Shown here piece after piece: positions 62,563 to 64,000 of a stretch of DNA of 64,000 bases. Each line of letters starts with the position of its first letter. Positions within the stretch are counted from its first letter, which is position 1. A program made the translations under genes and the position numbers. The notes beneath the pieces are model-generated. The model was not told the DNA's origin. It ran no database searches and worked only from the letters and a program-made list of their open reading frames with translations. Source of the stretch: Bacteroidota bacterium (GTDB taxonomy: Bacteria; Bacteroidota; Bacteroidia; Flavobacteriales_D; Crocinitomicaceae); assembly GCA_006226425.1 (NCBI GenBank), contig SBGX01000010.1:124001-188000 (forward strand), written 5' to 3'.

Positions 62563-62596
62563 TGTCCGTATAATTAAGCAATTACTGTATTAATAC

Positions 62597-63892
62597 ATGA
62601 AACTGGAACAACTTGTTGGAAAATTACTCCTGAATCACGATTGCGTGATCGTACCTGATTTTGGGGGATTTGTCTGTTCCAGAAAAGCGGCACAAATCAA
62701 TCCAAAAGGAGTGATTACGCCTCCTTACAAATCCATCTTATTCAACCGACAATTGATCCTGGATGATGGTTTACTGATTCATGCATACGCTAAGGAATCC
62801 GGTCAAAGCTATGAATCCAGCCGAAAGGCAATCAGTGAGCTAAAAGATCAGTGGTACCGGGAATTGAATGATGGAAAACGACTTGAATTCGAACAACTCG
62901 GATTCCTGTATTTCGACAACGACAAAAAACTACATTTCGAACAGGATCGTTTTCACAATCTCTTGCTCGAATCGTACGGAATGGGAGATGTGAACTTCAT
63001 CCCGGTTGTCGAAAAAGAAAAGGTTCAGGTTCAACAAACGGCCGAACAAAAAGCCCCTGTTGAAAGTAAACCTGAAGTCAATAAAGAGCAGGACGAGGCG
63101 ATTAAGATCACCACGGGAATTGCTCCCATTGTCTCCATACAACGGAAATCAAGTCCGGAAAAAGTTGCTGTAAAATCAGTTGACTCCTCTCTTCGCAACA
63201 AGGCGAATTCGAAAACAGCATCTAAAAAGGACCAACATAAGCCTCAAAAAGAAAATAGCGGAAAGAAAGGTTCCGGAAGGCGATTGATCAAATATGCAGC
63301 AGCAGCCTGTATGCTTCCCATTGCCTTCTACTCGGTATGGATTCCCATGAAAACGGATGTTTTACAATCTGGACTGATTTCTGCTCATGATTTCAATCCT
63401 TTCTATCAGGAAGCGAAAGCTATTTACCATCCGGCTAAGGAATTACCGGCTTTTGAGCAAACGGCGGAATGGGCTTCATTGGATCAGCATCTTCATAAAT
63501 TACCGGAATCGGTTGATTATTATGCCTTTGACCTCTTTGAGAATGATCGTTTTCTTAAAGTCGCAGTTAAGGGAGAAGAGCCGAAAAACATCGAGTCATC
63601 GAAAGATGATCCAGAAATAAGCACTCAAATCAAGGAAACCGAACAACAAGTGTCTATGAACCACACCATGACATCCGGTTCCATTCGGGTGATTGTCGGA
63701 AGTTTCAGTAATCAGGAAAATGCCAGACAGCTGACATCCGACCTTAAGACCCTCGGATTTGAAGCGTTTACGTTTGGGGAAGAATCTGGCCTAACACGGG
63801 TTGCCGCTGGACGTTTTCAGTCTTTGGATGCTGCACAAAAAGCAGTTTCGGACCTTTCTGCTCAAGGAAAGGCCTCCTGGATTCTAAAATAA
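62597..63892 (+). CDS. HU (CCDC81-like) - SPOR domain fusion protein
   Basis: A 431-residue protein. Residues about 1-130 match the paired CCDC81-like HU domains of Bacteroidota (LEQLVGKLLLNHDCVIVPDF, then GGFVCS, YKSILFNRQLILDDGLLIHA and LEFEQLGFLYFDNDKKLHF). A charged, low-complexity linker leads to one membrane helix (about 234-250, AAAACMLPIAFYSVWIP). The C-terminal 70 residues are a SPOR domain (361-431, IRVIVGSFSNQENARQLTS and TRVAAGRFQSLDAAQKAVSD) that binds denuded peptidoglycan at septa. The HU part is cytoplasmic and the SPOR part periplasmic, so it could link DNA or a partner protein to the division site. Confidence 0.87.
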   Translation: MKLEQLVGKLLLNHDCVIVPDFGGFVCSRKAAQINPKGVITPPYKSILFNRQLILDDGLLIHAYAKESGQSYESSRKAISELKDQWYRELNDGKRLEFEQLGFLYFDNDKKLHFEQDRFHNLLLESYGMGDVNFIPVVEKEKVQVQQTAEQKAPVESKPEVNKEQDEAIKITTGIAPIVSIQRKSSPEKVAVKSVDSSLRNKANSKTASKKDQHKPQKENSGKKGSGRRLIKYAAAACMLPIAFYSVWIPMKTDVLQSGLISAHDFNPFYQEAKAIYHPAKELPAFEQTAEWASLDQHLHKLPESVDYYAFDLFENDRFLKVAVKGEEPKNIESSKDDPEISTQIKETEQQVSMNHTMTSGSIRVIVGSFSNQENARQLTSDLKTLGFEAFTFGEESGLTRVAAGRFQSLDAAQKAVSDLSAQGKASWILK

Positions 63893-63897
63893 TTCTC

Positions 63898-64000
63898 TTA
63901 ATTATTATCGTTTTTCAGAACTCTATCCTCTTTGGAAATTGAGGCATTCTTATTCGCCAATTGTCCACAGGCCGCATCGATATCTTTTCCTCTTGATCTA
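63898..64000 (-). CDS. rlmN: 23S rRNA (adenine2503-C2)-methyltransferase RlmN, C-terminal end
   Basis: A partial minus-strand gene cut by the window end. The last 33 residues read RSRGKDIDAACGQLA followed by a short tail and a stop at 63898. The SRG.DIDAACGQL motif, with the cysteine that forms the methyl thioester intermediate, is diagnostic for RlmN. The gene converges on the HU-SPOR gene with a 5-base gap. The rest lies outside the window. Confidence 0.85.
   Translation of the reverse strand, partial: RSRGKDIDAACGQLANKNASISKEDRVLKNDNN

Overview
The window comes from a bacterium of the phylum Bacteroidota, most likely a flavobacterium-like lineage; I cannot place the genus. Four kinds of evidence point there. 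Three secreted proteins end in the 'gliding motility-associated' C-terminal domain used as a type IX secretion system (T9SS) type B sorting signal. A SprE/PorW-type T9SS lipoprotein is present. Many genes are preceded by TAnnTTTG, the Bacteroidota -7 promoter element. Family-level markers also fit: a LysM plus PBP1-like protein, the secreted 'AsnB-like' family, GGGPS, tandem DUF4230 genes and an HU(CCDC81)-SPOR fusion. The content is chromosomal and mostly housekeeping. I saw no rRNA, tRNA, CRISPR array, insertion sequence or prophage. No stretch longer than about 300 bases lacks a gene.

Layout. 1-5.1 kb (+): 3' end of guaA, a LysM/PBP1 lytic-type protein, hemF and a T9SS-exported PKD protein, closed by a bidirectional terminator. 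5.2-13 kb: proline dehydrogenase (-), aroB (+) with a C10 tract in its first codons, a MerR regulator (-), an NlpC/P60 hydrolase, dnaB, a secreted AsnB-like protein, and a second T9SS cargo (-). 13-21.7 kb: htpG behind an unusual promoter region, a TerB/DnaJ membrane co-chaperone, ffh (-), rnpA-ctpA, an O-antigen ligase-like protein and cutC. 21.7-25 kb (-): sprE/porW, an AtpZ-like protein and a small membrane protein. 25-28.9 kb (-): a tight five-gene cluster read in the order LVIVD beta-propeller lipoprotein, Kunitz-type inhibitor lipoprotein, small outer-membrane-type protein, ECF sigma factor, and a membrane protein that combines an anti-sigma-like N-terminus with a beta-barrel-like C-terminus. 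This is the most unusual locus of the window. 28.9-31.5 kb (-): glyS, cvpA and an outer-membrane-type protein.

31.6-39.5 kb (+): a cyclophilin-FKBP fusion, a SufT-like protein, fabF, nhaC, surE, a small membrane protein, lpxB and a SpoIID-like protein. 39.5-46.6 kb: mostly (-), with a DivIC/FtsB-like protein, OsmC, a methyltransferase, a thioredoxin-like protein, GGGPS, a phosphopantetheinyl transferase, frr, pyrH and rpmH; a (+) pair of MazG-like and Nudix hydrolases is interleaved. 46.7-50.2 kb (+): an ABC exporter, an AlkD-like HEAT protein and an SPL-family radical SAM protein overlap end to end. 50.2-56.3 kb (-): a 1516-residue T9SS-type adhesin and gdhA. 56.5-63.9 kb (+): a lipoprotein, a half-size TauE/SafE permease, an M20 amidohydrolase, two overlapping DUF4230 genes, recQ and an HU-SPOR protein. 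The (-) strand 3' end of rlmN closes the window.

Themes. Envelope biology recurs: T9SS cargo and machinery, murein binding by LysM and SPOR domains, NlpC, SpoIID, lpxB, O-antigen ligase and many lipoproteins. RNA/translation genes are scattered (ffh, rnpA, glyS, frr, pyrH, rpmH, rlmN). Several genes have a -7 box only 4-7 bases from the start codon, which suggests leaderless mRNAs.
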